A stretch of DNA of 64,000 bases from Meconema thalassinum (taxonomy: Eukaryota; Arthropoda; Insecta; Orthoptera; Tettigoniidae). Location: NCBI GenBank assembly GCA_946902985.2, contig OX336398.1, positions 231,471,556 through 231,535,555 on the forward strand. Direction: 5' to 3'. Of this stretch, positions 1-8,315 are shown piece by piece. Made by a program: the position numbers and the translations under genes. Within the stretch, counting starts at the first letter, position 1. Each line of letters begins with the position of its first letter. The notes beneath the pieces were generated by a model, which ran no database searches, was not told where the DNA came from, and saw only the letters and a list, made by a program, of their open reading frames with translations.

Positions 1-204
1 GTATTGAAATGGAGCGCTAGGTAGCATGCTGGTCGGTCAAGTAGTTCTCATAGTCACTGCTAGATAGCGGCAACATACTTTGCGTGTCGCATTTGACTAT
101 TTGGTAAAGTTTTACCTCATAAAAACGTGCTCGTATATGCTTTGTACAAAAATTGAATATACAATTAACCACTAAGTGTTTAGAACTAACATGTATAGCC
201 TTGT

Positions 205-825
205 GTAGGGAATATTGGGGTCCTTAGCAAGAAAGAGTGCCTAACACACATGAGTGTACAGCCTTTTGATATGCAGTAAGTACCTGATAACCTTGAGTAG
301 GCCATAAGAATATTTTCAGTTGACTACTACCTGTCACAGTGTTAACATTGTGAAAGACCGTTGAAGTAACCAGTCTTTAGCCTTGTCATAAGCAGTGAAC
401 AGCTGTTACCCTTAACCAGGTGTACATTAGAGGACCCTTATCAAGAATATCATCAGTTGACTACTACCATTCACAGTGACCACATCGTGAAAGACTGTCA
501 AAACAACTATTGTACAGCCTTGTATTACTCAGTAAGTAGCTGTTGGTCTCGACTATTGTATATTAGAGAACCCTTAGCAAGTATATAATCAGTTGACTAC
601 TACTTGTTACAGTGTTCACATTGTGAAAGACCGTCTCACTGTCCAGTATACAGCCTTGTCATACGCTGTAAAGAGCTGTTGGTCTAGACTAGGGGTATAT
701 TAGTGGACCCTTCACAAGAATAGCACCAGTTGACTACTACCTCTCACGGTGTTCACATCGTGAAAGACCGTCTCACTGACCAACCTCTAGCCCTGTGATA
801 CGCAGTAAGCAGCTGTTTGCAGAAA
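205..825. repeat. 137-bp tandem repeat, about 4.5 copies, upstream of polymerase gene
   Basis: A marker CAGTTGACTACTAC recurs at 317, 454, 590 and 727, so the unit is 136-137 bp; a diverged partial unit precedes these. Each unit carries an imperfect dyad of the form CACRGTG-N4-CAYYGTG followed by AAAGACYGT (335-352, 472-489, 608-625, 745-762). The last unit ends about 20 bp before the polymerase ATG at 838. Such repeats could hold protein-binding sites for transcription or replication of the element; that is inference. Confidence 0.85.
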
Positions 826-837
826 TCAACAATCATA

Positions 838-3800
838 ATGGAAGAAGCCATTCCTAGCTATATGTGTAAAGAGTGTGGAAAGACTTTTCTTCGAGACTAT
901 CATAGGAAGCGACATGAAGTATCGTGTGGTGAATTTCATGAGTGCAAGACCTGTGGTAGTACATTCAACAATGCCTACAATGGACGTCGTCATGAAGAAT
1001 GTTGTAATGTTGTGTCGGTAGCTAAAAGACAAAAAGCAGAGCCTACAAAACATTACCTACTGTCATTGGTCCCTGACAAAAATGGACTTATTGAATATGA
1101 GGCATCTTTTGGAGGTCGACTTAAATCCTATTTCATTCGTTGCGATACGTGCAAGGATTTAAATTCATACCTTAAAGAGTCCAAACAGCAAATAATACAA
1201 GCTATGCAGAAAGAACTAGCAATGCACAAGTCGATAAAAGTTAATCTTGTGGCTGAATGTAGATTCATTCATACATCTACCAATGAAATTACAGATCGTG
1301 CATTTAAAACACGAAATCAGGCCCTATTTTTGGAAACGGACTTAAGTAGTTTCTTGGAAACACAATTTACAAAGTTAACTACGGAAATGGAGGAATCTGA
1401 GCTAAAAGGCAGTAATTGGGCTTTGTTAGCAGTGGAAGGAGTACGATTGAAAATAAATAAGTACAATCCCTTGCGTGGAAGCACATATATTCCATTACCA
1501 GCAGCTATACAAGCAAGAAAAGCCTGCATTAATCCTGAAAATTTGAATGATGAAAAGTGTTTTATGTATGCCATTTTAGCAAAACTGGTTAAAAAGAATG
1601 CTCATCGCATTAGTAAATACAAGGACCTGGACAACAAGTATGATTTTTCTGTAATATCGTTTCCTACATCGCTAGTTGACATTCCCAAATTTGAAAAAGC
1701 CAACGATATATCCATTAATGTATTTGGATTGGAACAAGACAACAAATTGTTCCCTCTAAAGGTTGTGGATCAAGAGATGCAAGACCATCGCGACCTCCTT
1801 CTGCTAAGTTCATCATCCGGCCAGAACCACTACGTCTTTATCAAAGATTTTGATAAACTAGTAGGACATCAGATTACTCACCATGGACATAAGATATATA
1901 CGTGTAAACGGTGTTTTACTCACTTTGATAATCAATATGGACAACAAGGAATGGAAAAATTGAAAGAACATAGAGCTTTGTGTGTCCAGCATGACATTGC
2001 TAGGGTTGAAATGCCTATTAAAAACCCCATTGTCAAATTTTTAAACGTGGAAAAAATGCTAAGAATACCTTACGTTATCTATGCAGATTTCGAAAGTATA
2101 CTCTTACCCTATCAAACATGTCTACCCAATCCTGAGGCAAGTTATACAGTGCCATACCAGAGTCATGTTCCTATGAGCTTTGGTATATACGTTAAACCCT
2201 CACCTGCTGTGGAACACATAAAGACAAACCTTCCAAGCCAACCTCTTATTTATCGTGGACCTGACGCTGCAGAAAAGTTTATGGTCTGTTTGATTTCAAT
2301 AGCTAATGAAATTGATCGCCTTTACAGCTTAAATGTTCCAAAGGCTTTAACTGAGGATCAAAAAGCAGAGTTCCAATGTTCTGAAACCTGTTATTTGTGT
2401 CAAAAACCATTCACCAAAGAGGACTGGAAAGTTCGAGACCACTGCCATATTACAGGGGAATACCGTGGAAGTGCTCACAATAACTGTAATTTGAGGTGTA
2501 AAACACGAAACCCCGTTCCTGTGTTTCTACATAATATGAGTGGCTACGACGCAAATTTCATTGTAAAGCAATTGGGATGTACTACTGAGAGAGTGGATGT
2601 TATCGCTAACTCCAAAGAAAAGTACATTTCCTTTACCAAATACGTAGGAAATGTTAAGCTTAGATTTGTGGATACGTTTCGGTTAATGCCGAGTAGTTTG
2701 GAAAACTTAGTTTCCAACTTAACATCATACCCTGAAACAGACAAGTACTTTGGAAAAGAAAATGCAATGCTCATGACTCGTAAAGGGGTATTTTGTTATG
2801 ACTACATTGACTCATGGGAAAAGTTAAGTGAAACGTGTTTACCTCCAAAAGAGGCATTCTTTAACAAATTAAGTCAAGAAGATGTTAGTCAAGAAGACTA
2901 TGAACATGCCAAAAGTGTCTGGAATCAGTTCAACATTAAAACTCTAGGGGAATATAGTGACCTCTACCTAACTTCAGATGTACTCCTTCTTGCAGACAGC
3001 TTTGAAACCTTTAGAAACAAAACACTAGAAACACACCGAGTGGATGCTGCACACTTTTTTACTTCGCCTGGTTTAAGTTTCGAGGCAATGCTCCTTTACA
3101 CAGGCATTGAACTGGAATTGCTACAGGATTACGATCAGATTCTTTTAATCGAGTCTGGAATACGTGGAGGCATATGCCAGGTGTCTCATCGGTATGCTGA
3201 AGCTAACAATAAATACATGGAAACCTATGATTCTGAGAAACCATCGCAGTTTATTACCTATGATGATGCCAACAACCAATACGGGTGGGCTATGTGTCAC
3301 TCCCTTCCTTATGGTGGATTTCAGTGGGTTTCTCCAGATACTGTTGATCTAGAAAAACTAAAGAAAGACGATCCTGTGGGATACATTCTAGACGTTGATG
3401 TTGATTACCCATCTGACCTTCATGATCTACACAACGATTTACCTTTCCTACCAGAGTGTACACAACCTAAGGATTCGTCTCTGAAAAAACTAATTCCTCA
3501 TCTTGGAAATCGAAGGCGATATGTTGTTCACTACATGGCATTAAAACAGGCTTTAGATCATGGAATAAAATTGAATAAAATTCATCGTGTGTTAAAGTTT
3601 AAACAAAGACCTTGGTTAAAGGCATACGTTGATTTTAATAACAACCTTCGAAAACAAGCCAAAAATGATTTTGAGAAAAATCTGTACAAATTATTCAACA
3701 ATGCCATTTTTGGGAAAACAATGGAAAATATCCGTAAAAGAATAGACATACGTCTTGTGACTGACAGCAAAAAGGCAGAAAAGCTAATAGCAAAGCCGAC

Positions 3801-4470
3801 ATTTATCGACAGAACAATTTATGGCCCTAACCTAGCTGCTTTCCACATGTCTAAACGTAACATTGTATTCAATAAGCCTATATATATTGGAATGTGTATA
3901 CTGGATATTTCAAAAACTCTCATGTATTCCCACCACTATGATGTCCTGCTACCCTATTATGGCATGAACAATCTTAAACTCATGTATATGGATACTGACT
4001 CGTTCATATATTTGGTTAACACCCCAGATGTATATCAAGACAAGTTGGATTTCCTACAACACCTGGACACATCAGATTATCCTACTAATCACATATGTTA
4101 CTCTACATCAAACAAGAAAACGTTGGGGAAATTTAAAGACGAGGCTTGTGGACAAATTATAAAAGCATTTGTTGGACTTAGAGCTAAAATGTACGCATTA
4201 GACATAAATGGTAAAGAAATCAAAAAGATTAAAGGTATTAACAGAGGTGTTGTCAAAAATTGTATAAGCTTTCAAGATTATAAGGATTGTGTCATGAAAA
4301 ACAATGTAAAAAGAATACCAATGAACATTATCGCTTCTAAACAACATGACATATCATCTATAAGACTAAACAAAATTGCTTTGTGTCCTGGTGATGATAA
4401 AAGAGTGATTGATGCTGATGGTATAGGTACACATGCCTATGGTCATTACTCAATCATTAACCATGCTTAA
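838..4470 (+). CDS. Protein-primed-type family B DNA polymerase (virus/Polinton-like)
   Basis: An intact 1,210-codon gene for a family B DNA polymerase of the organellar/viral (protein-primed) type, as found in Polinton/Maverick elements, adintovirus-like elements and linear plasmids. In order: two C2HC zinc fingers (C10,C13,H26,C30 and C36,C39,H52,C56); another finger-like segment (C356,C359,H378,C382); exonuclease motif I D417-F-E419; a Cys/His segment resembling endonuclease VII (C518,C521, RDHCH 533-537, C550); Exo II N566..Y570-D571; Exo III Y710..D714; motif A YDDANNQYG (808-816); motif B NNAIFGKTMEN (954-964); motif C YMDTDS (1050-1055); K1117-x-Y1119. All catalytic residues are present, so the enzyme may be active. 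A TTG-initiated extension to 817 is open, but ATG 838 is the natural start. No capsid, integrase or protease gene is seen nearby, so the element type is unresolved. An ancient viral or transposon insertion is likely. Confidence 0.9.
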   Translation: MEEAIPSYMCKECGKTFLRDYHRKRHEVSCGEFHECKTCGSTFNNAYNGRRHEECCNVVSVAKRQKAEPTKHYLLSLVPDKNGLIEYEASFGGRLKSYFIRCDTCKDLNSYLKESKQQIIQAMQKELAMHKSIKVNLVAECRFIHTSTNEITDRAFKTRNQALFLETDLSSFLETQFTKLTTEMEESELKGSNWALLAVEGVRLKINKYNPLRGSTYIPLPAAIQARKACINPENLNDEKCFMYAILAKLVKKNAHRISKYKDLDNKYDFSVISFPTSLVDIPKFEKANDISINVFGLEQDNKLFPLKVVDQEMQDHRDLLLLSSSSGQNHYVFIKDFDKLVGHQITHHGHKIYTCKRCFTHFDNQYGQQGMEKLKEHRALCVQHDIARVEMPIKNPIVKFLNVEKMLRIPYVIYADFESILLPYQTCLPNPEASYTVPYQSHVPMSFGIYVKPSPAVEHIKTNLPSQPLIYRGPDAAEKFMVCLISIANEIDRLYSLNVPKALTEDQKAEFQCSETCYLCQKPFTKEDWKVRDHCHITGEYRGSAHNNCNLRCKTRNPVPVFLHNMSGYDANFIVKQLGCTTERVDVIANSKEKYISFTKYVGNVKLRFVDTFRLMPSSLENLVSNLTSYPETDKYFGKENAMLMTRKGVFCYDYIDSWEKLSETCLPPKEAFFNKLSQEDVSQEDYEHAKSVWNQFNIKTLGEYSDLYLTSDVLLLADSFETFRNKTLETHRVDAAHFFTSPGLSFEAMLLYTGIELELLQDYDQILLIESGIRGGICQVSHRYAEANNKYMETYDSEKPSQFITYDDANNQYGWAMCHSLPYGGFQWVSPDTVDLEKLKKDDPVGYILDVDVDYPSDLHDLHNDLPFLPECTQPKDSSLKKLIPHLGNRRRYVVHYMALKQALDHGIKLNKIHRVLKFKQRPWLKAYVDFNNNLRKQAKNDFEKNLYKLFNNAIFGKTMENIRKRIDIRLVTDSKKAEKLIAKPTFIDRTIYGPNLAAFHMSKRNIVFNKPIYIGMCILDISKTLMYSHHYDVLLPYYGMNNLKLMYMDTDSFIYLVNTPDVYQDKLDFLQHLDTSDYPTNHICYSTSNKKTLGKFKDEACGQIIKAFVGLRAKMYALDINGKEIKKIKGINRGVVKNCISFQDYKDCVMKNNVKRIPMNIIASKQHDISSIRLNKIALCPGDDKRVIDADGIGTHAYGHYSIINHA

Positions 4471-4789
4471 AGAGTTAAGTTATGAATATCAAAATCTTCT
4501 GCCTGCAACTAGCAAATACATAAAACAAAACAATTTAGGAAATAAAACAATAGCACTACAAAAATAAAAATAAAACAAAATAAGAAATGGCATTCATAAT
4601 CAAAAATAAATAAAATAGAAAACAAAATAAAAACAAGTGTACAATTTATAACAATAAGGAATATATATAAAAATGTATTATGTGTAAATAGTGTACATGT
4701 ATTTAAATAAAAAAATATTGTACCGTATGGAAACTGCTTGTACATTTTTTATTACTACTCACCTCTCTCCACTCCTAATGCAAAATGAA
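4471..4789. other. A-rich 3' flank of polymerase gene
   Basis: Very A-rich sequence with many AATAAA-like polyadenylation signals in the sense direction of the polymerase. No other gene is seen. Confidence 0.5.
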
Positions 4790-5125
4790 CATGTAAAACA
4801 CAAATTGGAAAATCCATGTTTCCATATTGACAAAATAAAAAAAAACCATTAAACTGAAATTTTAAAAACTGTAAATGGGAATTTGGTAAATTGACAAATG
4901 TGTAAACAACAAATTGGAAAATCCATGTTTCTATATCATGAAATTGAAAAACTTTAAACTGACATTTTAAGAACTGTAAATGGGAAATTGTGAAATTGAT
5001 AAATGTGTAAACAACATAATGCAAAATCCATGTTTCCATGTTATGAAATTGAAAAACTTAAAACTAACATTTAAAAAAATGAAAATGGGGAATTGGAAAA
5101 TTGTCATATGTGTAAACAACAAATG
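4790..5125. repeat. 107-bp tandem repeat, 3 copies
   Basis: The marker AAATCCATGTTTC recurs near 4811, 4920 and 5025 and the marker ATGTGTAAACAAC near 4899, 5003 and 5108, giving a unit of about 105-109 bp. Copies are diverged and A-rich. They lie about 320 bp after the polymerase stop, so tandem arrays flank that gene on both sides. Confidence 0.7.
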
Positions 5126-5299
5126 AAAAAAAAAACGGTTGGGGTAGTTATCATATTGTACAGTAACCTATAAAACTAGCATAAGGATAGTTGCTTGTAC
5201 CCTTATATACTTTGTGTATGTGCATTAGCCTTTGAATTAGCTTAAGTTAGGTTTGGCAAAGTTAGGTTTGGTGAGGTTAGGTATGTGACCTAGTAGTTT

Positions 5300-5490
5300 A
5301 CTCTTTTCGGAAAATGTAAAAAGTAAAATCTAAAATCAAAAAATCTTAAATTTAAAATGTAAAATCTAAAAAAAACTAACATCTAAAATACAAAAAATCA
5401 AAAATGTAAAATGTAAAATCTAAAAAATGTAAAATGAAAAAAATCAAAAATCTAAAATGTTAAAACATAAAATCTAAAATCTTTAAATGA
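5300..5490. repeat. Low-complexity AAAATCTAAAATGT-type repeat
   Basis: Short, irregular repeats of AAAATCTAAAATGT and AAAAAATC. No coding potential. Confidence 0.7.
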
Positions 5491-5499
5491 GGTTTCTGT

Positions 5500-5912
5500 G
5501 GGTTAGGTTAGGTTAGGTTATAACTAAGTTTATTATTTGTGCTCTCTCATTTGCTCTTACATTTTTGCTCTCACTTTGAAGTTTGGTTATGTTAGGTTAG
5601 GTTAGGTTAGGTTAGGTGTGGTTAGGTTATAACTAAGTTTATTATTTGTGCTCTTACATTTGCTCTCACTTTTTTCTCATACTTTTTGCTAAATTTTTTT
5701 CGCTTGCAATTTTAAATTAGGTAGGTTACGTTAGGTTAGGTTAGGACAGGTTAGGTGAGGTTAGGTTAGGTGAAGTTAGGTTAGGTTATAACTTAGTTTA
5801 TTATGTGTGCTTTCACATTTGCTTTTATATTTGCTTTGACTTTGAAGTTAGGTTAGGATAGGTTAGGTTAGGTTAGGTTAGGTTAGGTGAAGTTGGGTTA
5901 GGCAGAATTGTT
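5500..5912. repeat. Composite array of interstitial TTAGG runs
   Basis: Four blocks of (GGTTA)n/TTAGG (5501-5520, 5586-5630, 5716-5790, 5845-5912) are separated by a repeated spacer, TAACTAAGTTTATTATTTGT followed by GCTCTCACATTTGCTC-like sequence (from 5521, 5629 and 5789). TTAGG is the common insect telomere repeat. Degenerate units such as TTAGGTGAGG show this is not an active telomere end. Confidence 0.8.
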
Positions 5913-6066
5913 GAGGTATGAATCAAAAGCCAGCTCTTGTCAGTTTTGCCTCACAAGGCTGAGTGTACCCCGTTCCACTCATGAGACCAGAAATTAAATT
6001 TCTTGGCAGAGCCGGGATTCGAACCTCAGGAATGACCTCCAAGAATGCTAGCCACTACACCAAAAA
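5913..6066 (-). mobile_element. SINE fragment (S4 family), tRNA-like head
   Basis: On the minus strand there is a B-box-like GGTTCGAATCCCGGCTC preceded by an A-box-like GTGTAGTGGCTAGC. The body matches the longer copy at 36478-36840 (shared CTGAGTGTACCCCGTTCCA). Confidence 0.65.
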
Positions 6067-6202
6067 GTGGACAATATAAGGCTGGTCTTGATTATACATG
6101 ATCAATTAACAATTACCTAATAATAATAATAATAATAAATATTCCATTTGGCAACTACACGGCCGACCTCTCCCTGTGACGTAATCCACGGTCTCAGGCC
6201 GT

Positions 6203-6313
6203 GGCGGCCATTTTGCCCAATAGCCCCTGTGCCAGCTCTGAATGACCCCTCCATAAGAATAACATAGAGTGATTGCGCGCGGCGGCCATATTGCCCATTA
6301 GCCCCTGTGCCAG
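6203..6313. repeat. Direct repeat at the 5' breakpoint of the BEL/Pao fragment
   Basis: A 33-bp unit, beginning GGCGGCCATWTTGCCC and ending CCCCTGTGCCAG, occurs at 6203-6235 and 6281-6313. The pol homology starts right after the second copy. Its origin is unknown; an (ATA)n tract lies just upstream (6120-6140). Confidence 0.6.
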
Positions 6314-6333
6314 AACCGGCTTATTTATCCTAC

Positions 6334-8184
6334 TTACGGGAAGTATTAAAAGCCGAATTCTCACAAATTTATCTCTGGAGCGATTCCATGATCGCCCTTT
6401 CTTGGATCGCCAAGAACCCTTCTCACTGGCAAACTTTCGTTGCAAACAGGGTTTCCAAAATTCAAACTCTTTCTTCTGGATGTCAATGGAGGCATGTTCC
6501 CAGTGCTGACAATCCAGCCGATATTATCTCTCGTGGTTGTTTACCCTCTCAATTGGCAGCTTCCCAATTGTACTGGCATGGGCCCTCGTGGCTAATCGAA
6601 GAATCTTCCTCATGGCCTTCTAAACCCCCAGCCACAAACTCCAACTTGCCTGACGCTAAAGTACCTCTACCCATTGCTTCTTGTCTTGTTTCCAACGCTT
6701 CTCATCCTTTGTTGTCCCGCTATTCTTCTTTTCACAAATTACTACGAATTGTCGCCTATCTCCTTAGATGGAAATATCTTGTGGTTGACCAACCTCTTCT
6801 CCCTAAACCACACCTTACCAATCATGAATTGAATCTCGCTACCGTTAAGGTTTTACAATTGACACAGCAAGAAGCCTTTTCTTCTGAATTGTCATTGCTT
6901 TCTTCTAAAAGAGATCTTCCCAAATCCAGCCGTCTCCGTGCTTTAGCCCCGTTTCTTGATGACCATGGGTTACTCAGGGTAGGTGGAAGGCTCTCGCAAT
7001 CTTTACTCTCTGAGGACAAAAAGCATCCCGTTATTTTGCCTTCCAAACATCACGTAACTTCCTTAATTATACGTGACTTTCACTACCGTAATCTTCATGT
7101 TGGTACACGTACTCTGCTTTGCCTCTTAAGGGAAAAGTACTGGATTATAAATGGAATTCATGAAGTTTCTTCTGTAATTCACAAGTGCATTCCTTGTTTC
7201 AAAGCGAAACCTAAAATCAATACTCAATTAATGAGCGATCTGCCCTCTTTTCGTTCTTCTCCTATACGCCCATTTGCTTTAACTGGCGTGGACTATATGG
7301 GTCCGTTCCAATATCAACGAAACTCTCCTGAAGCTAAGCGCAAATTGTTTGGTAAGCTTTATGTTTCTCTCTTTGTTTGCATGGTTACCGGCGCAATCCA
7401 CTTGGAACTAGTAACGAATGCTTCGACTTCTTATTTTTTATCAGCTGTCTCTCGTTTCACTGCTAGGCGTGGTGTTCCTTCTGAGATGTTCTCTGATAAC
7501 GCTTCCACCTTTCAGGGCGCAGCTTCCCTGTGGAAGAAAGCTCTCACTTCCTCTCCAGCCATGGAACAAATTTCTAATTTTTCTTATTCAAAAGGTTTCA
7601 AATGGCGCTTTATACCTCCTTACGCTCCGCATCATGGTGGTAGGTGGGAATCTTGCGTAAAGCTCACTAAACGTCATTTAAGAAAAGTCTTAGGTAATCG
7701 AATTCTGACTTACGAAGAATTCAATTCACTGTCTGTTCTGATTGAAGGTGTTGTTAACTCTCGCCCTTTAACTCCGCTTTCCAATGACCCTGATGACCTA
7801 CTTCCACTCACCCCTGGTCACTTCCTTATCGGCACTTCTCTTTCTGCCCCTCCTCCTCTTCCCAATTCTTACAGGGATTTTAATCTACCTATTGTTTGGC
7901 GTAAACTTGAAGCCCTCCGTAATTCTTTTTGGAAGAGATGGAACTTGGAATATTTAACTTCCTTGCAACGGAGGCAGAAGTGGTTTCTTTCCAGTCCCGA
8001 CATTAAAGTGGGGGACTTGGTCTTGGTTAGGGATGTTTCTCCCCCTCTGGTCTGGACTTCCGGTAGAGTGACAAAGTGTTATCCTGGAAGAGATGGGAGA
8101 GTCAGGGTGGTCAGAGTCTTGACCATTAACGGTTCGATTACAAGACCCCTGTCTTTGATCGCTCCTCTTCCATTAAATGTGTAA
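6334..8184 (+). CDS. BEL/Pao retrotransposon Pol, 5'-truncated (RNase H end, integrase, C-terminal domain)
   Basis: An open stretch of about 616 codons encodes the 3' half of a BEL/Pao-type Pol. Its order is: RNase H end (LWSDSMIALSWI, then VPSADNPADIISRG); an HHCC integrase zinc finger (H/H in RDFHYRNLHVGTR, C/C in HKCIPCFKAK); integrase core with D (TGVDYMGPF), D (FSDNASTF) and E (HHGGRWESCVK); and the C-terminal domain typical of this family (QRRQKWFLSS, VKVGDLVLVRD-like). In a living element this protein degrades template RNA and inserts the cDNA. Gag, protease and reverse transcriptase are missing, and homology stops abruptly at a direct repeat near 6313, so this is a truncated but otherwise intact reading frame. 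It must be fairly young or under little decay. Confidence 0.9.
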   Translation, partial: LREVLKAEFSQIYLWSDSMIALSWIAKNPSHWQTFVANRVSKIQTLSSGCQWRHVPSADNPADIISRGCLPSQLAASQLYWHGPSWLIEESSSWPSKPPATNSNLPDAKVPLPIASCLVSNASHPLLSRYSSFHKLLRIVAYLLRWKYLVVDQPLLPKPHLTNHELNLATVKVLQLTQQEAFSSELSLLSSKRDLPKSSRLRALAPFLDDHGLLRVGGRLSQSLLSEDKKHPVILPSKHHVTSLIIRDFHYRNLHVGTRTLLCLLREKYWIINGIHEVSSVIHKCIPCFKAKPKINTQLMSDLPSFRSSPIRPFALTGVDYMGPFQYQRNSPEAKRKLFGKLYVSLFVCMVTGAIHLELVTNASTSYFLSAVSRFTARRGVPSEMFSDNASTFQGAASLWKKALTSSPAMEQISNFSYSKGFKWRFIPPYAPHHGGRWESCVKLTKRHLRKVLGNRILTYEEFNSLSVLIEGVVNSRPLTPLSNDPDDLLPLTPGHFLIGTSLSAPPPLPNSYRDFNLPIVWRKLEALRNSFWKRWNLEYLTSLQRRQKWFLSSPDIKVGDLVLVRDVSPPLVWTSGRVTKCYPGRDGRVRVVRVLTINGSITRPLSLIAPLPLNV

Positions 8185-8200
8185 CTGCTTATTTGCTCTC

Positions 8201-8315
8201 TGTTGGTGTTTGTCCCCCCAGTATGGTGTATTCTTTGAATACACGGTACGAGAGAATAAAGTCTATTGCTCTTTGCATGTCCATTTTTTCCTTCCTCTTT
8301 GTCAAAACACCAACA
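8201..8315 (+). repeat. Candidate short 3' LTR of the BEL/Pao element
   Basis: A segment starting TGTTGGTGTTT and ending AAACACCAACA (perfect 11-bp inverted ends, TG...CA) begins 16 bp after the pol stop and holds an AATAAA signal near 8256. No purine-rich tract precedes it and no second LTR exists here for comparison, so the call is tentative. Confidence 0.35.

Noticed and set aside
817..837. Upstream TTG start for the polymerase
   Set aside because: The extension adds seven residues from the repeat and lacks ATG; ATG 838 gives a normal start, so I used that.
5500..5912. Chromosome end
   Set aside because: TTAGG blocks are short, degenerate and internal, with unrelated sequence on both sides.
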